In this document: positions 62,853-64,000 of the stretch, piece by piece | Numbering within the stretch: the first letter of the stretch is position 1 | How the letters are laid out: the number at the start of each line of letters is the position of its first letter | The notes under the pieces: model-generated | Databases searched by the model: none | The model's input: the letters and a program-made list of their open reading frames with translations, nothing else | Told to the model about the DNA's origin: nothing | IMG/VR virus record: IMGVR_UViG_3300044641_010328 | Coordinates: 1 to 64,000 of that record | Length of the DNA stretch: 64,000 nt | Reading direction: 5' to 3' (one strand) | Source of the DNA: a virus | Position numbers and translations under genes: made by a program

Positions 62853-64000
62853 CTTTCCACTTCTCTTTAAGAAGAGTTTTCATTGATGTTCCATCTGCCT
62901 TAACCACGTCGTTGAGTGACATCTCATCCGCGTTGAGCAGCGTGAACTTTGACATGGAAGTATCTATCTGCATGGGAAACAACATTCCGTCACGGCCTGC
63001 TCGATTCTTGGCAACAAAGATGCGACCAGTACCGGTTGATTTTTCATTTGGCTTTCGAGAGATGGAAAGAACAACGTCAGCAACCATCGCTTTGCCATAT
63101 GCTTCAGACATGTTTTCGAGACCGACGATGTCTGCGTTAGAGGCGTCTCGATTTGCCTGTGATGCAGTCCAGATTGGAATGCTCATCTCCATGGACATGT
63201 TTCGAAGCTCTTCATAGACAAGCTTTAGCTCATGTCGTAGAGAATCAAAGCTCCTAGATGACTTCATGATATCTGCATAGTCAATGATCACAACACTCGG
63301 TACAAATCCCTTGAGAAGAAGCTTTTCTATATGATTACGCAGAGTCTGAACTGACGGAGTACCAGTAGGATACTCCTTAATAATAAGCCTTCCGAGTTGC
63401 GTATCCTTGTAGAAGTCAAGCACCTCTTGCTTGCGATCGATCACTTCATTGCTTGGAATGCTGCAGAGGTTAGAATCATATCGAAGTCCGACTGCGGACT
63501 CTGTGAGCTCAAAGGTGTAATGCACCACATTCTTGCCGACTCGCAAAGCTTCTGCACCCATCTGGACCAGGAAGTGAGACTTTCCAACCCCGGTCGGTGC
63601 AACGACAACTCCGAGCTCTCCTCTTCCAAGACCACCATTCAGAATGTCAGGCGCATCGATCTGAAGCAATCCAGTCGGGCATACCTGTCTACGTGTTCTA
63701 ACAAATCTTGCCTCGATGTCCTCGAAGAAGTCATGTCCGACGGATGCAGGAGTTCCGGCGGCCAGAGCATCTTTCATCAGCCCGACAACAGAGTCAAGAT
63801 TATCAGTTGCGATCATCTCAACAGCCTTCTCAAGGGCCTCTTTCATCGCCTGCTTCTTGCAGAAATCAAGAGACTTATCCTTGACATACTGCAGATCGCC
63901 AATGTTTGGATTGGTTCTGACTCGCTGTAAGAAGTCAATGATCTGATCCCGGAGGATCGTGTCCTTTCCTTCCCGCAGATCATCCTTGATGATCGTGACA
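62836..64000 (-). CDS. DnaB-like replicative helicase, partial
   Basis: The reading frame stays open up to the window edge, so about 387 residues are seen and the N terminus is missing. An internal Met at 63846 is not the start. VVAPTGVGKSHFLVQM is Walker A, VVIIDYADIM is Walker B, and WTASQANRDA plus ENMSEAYGK are helicase motifs H3/H4 of the RecA-like hexameric helicases (T4 gp41/DnaB). It should unwind DNA ahead of the DnaE-type polymerase. No loader or primase is visible here. Confidence 0.92.
   Translation of the reverse strand, partial: VTIIKDDLREGKDTILRDQIIDFLQRVRTNPNIGDLQYVKDKSLDFCKKQAMKEALEKAVEMIATDNLDSVVGLMKDALAAGTPASVGHDFFEDIEARFVRTRRQVCPTGLLQIDAPDILNGGLGRGELGVVVAPTGVGKSHFLVQMGAEALRVGKNVVHYTFELTESAVGLRYDSNLCSIPSNEVIDRKQEVLDFYKDTQLGRLIIKEYPTGTPSVQTLRNHIEKLLLKGFVPSVVIIDYADIMKSSRSFDSLRHELKLVYEELRNMSMEMSIPIWTASQANRDASNADIVGLENMSEAYGKAMVADVVLSISRKPNEKSTGTGRIFVAKNRAGRDGMLFPMQIDTSMSKFTLLNADEMSLNDVVKADGTSMKTLLKEKWKEINGK

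Noticed and set aside
1-64000. CRISPR array, IS element, integrase or attachment site
   Set aside because: No regularly spaced repeats, transposase, recombinase or tRNA-flanking direct repeat was found.
1-64000. T4-type late promoters (TATAAATA)
   Set aside because: No convincing TATAAATA was noticed before virion-type genes; the recurrent box is ATATTTA instead.

Overview
The window is one contiguous piece of a large tailed-phage genome, and both ends are internal (the right-hand helicase gene runs off the edge). Nearly every gene lies on the minus strand, packed with ATGA, GTGA or TGATG overlaps. Only one gene, at 19874-20830, is on the plus strand. There are about a dozen tRNA genes, free-standing endonucleases, a phage-type nucleotide and DNA metabolism set, and tail-fibre-like proteins. 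No terminase, portal or major capsid gene is visible, so the head/packaging block must lie outside. The host is not named by the sequence. Several small secreted or lipid-anchored proteins (1303-1413, 2062-2364, 8188-8436, 57523-57777) and tRNAs for codons such as AGA, AGG, AUA and GGA suggest a GC-rich Gram-negative host. The 8188-8436 protein and the Asp-Thr-Gly repeat lipoprotein remind me of Myxococcota/deltaproteobacterial proteins. This is inference.

Layout in transcription order, high to low coordinates. 64000-53455: replication and nucleotide block with DnaB-like helicase (partial), class II ribonucleotide reductase, ClpP-like protease, type II glutamine synthetase, two ThyX-like proteins, two DNA glycosylases, a dUTPase-like protein and a dUTPase-HAD fusion. 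53414-46241: fibre-like and other virion-associated proteins, a J-domain protein and a deoxyribosyltransferase-like protein. 46139-38253: DnaE-type DNA polymerase, thymidylate-kinase-like protein, sugar epimerase, thymidine kinase, DHH phosphoesterase and dCMP deaminase. 38275-29959: putative internal virion proteins, including an Fe/Mn superoxide-dismutase-like protein. 29896-25674: flap exonuclease, GroEL and Hsp20. 25641-23567: a self-contained transcription cassette with promoter, sigma factor lacking region 4.2, separate helix-turn-helix protein, small acidic protein, GapR-like protein, GreA-like factor and terminator. 23554-20842: DinG-like helicase and an RNase-H-like protein. 20830-15017: very large putative virion proteins and the divergent gene. 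14945-5692: GIY-YIG nuclease, sugar-nucleotide enzymes, Nudix, phosphoesterase, M23 peptidase and small proteins. 5613-294: tRNA cluster interrupted by three endonuclease genes.

Three regulatory or targeting patterns tie the window together. First, six promoter-like sites share TATAAT (once TATGAT) with an unusual upstream box CGTGTA or CGTGCG, 17-18 nt away. Second, at four genes the ribosome site or start codon lies in a hairpin whose loop or 5' arm carries ATATTTA. This is the arrangement T4 uses to block translation of read-through transcripts and allow it from a late promoter inside the hairpin. Third, many putative virion proteins, and some enzymes (SOD-like, J-domain), begin with a short amphipathic helix ending in [I/L]-x-E. 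This resembles the T4 capsid-targeting sequence cleaved by the prohead protease. All three are read from sequence alone and need the tests listed.
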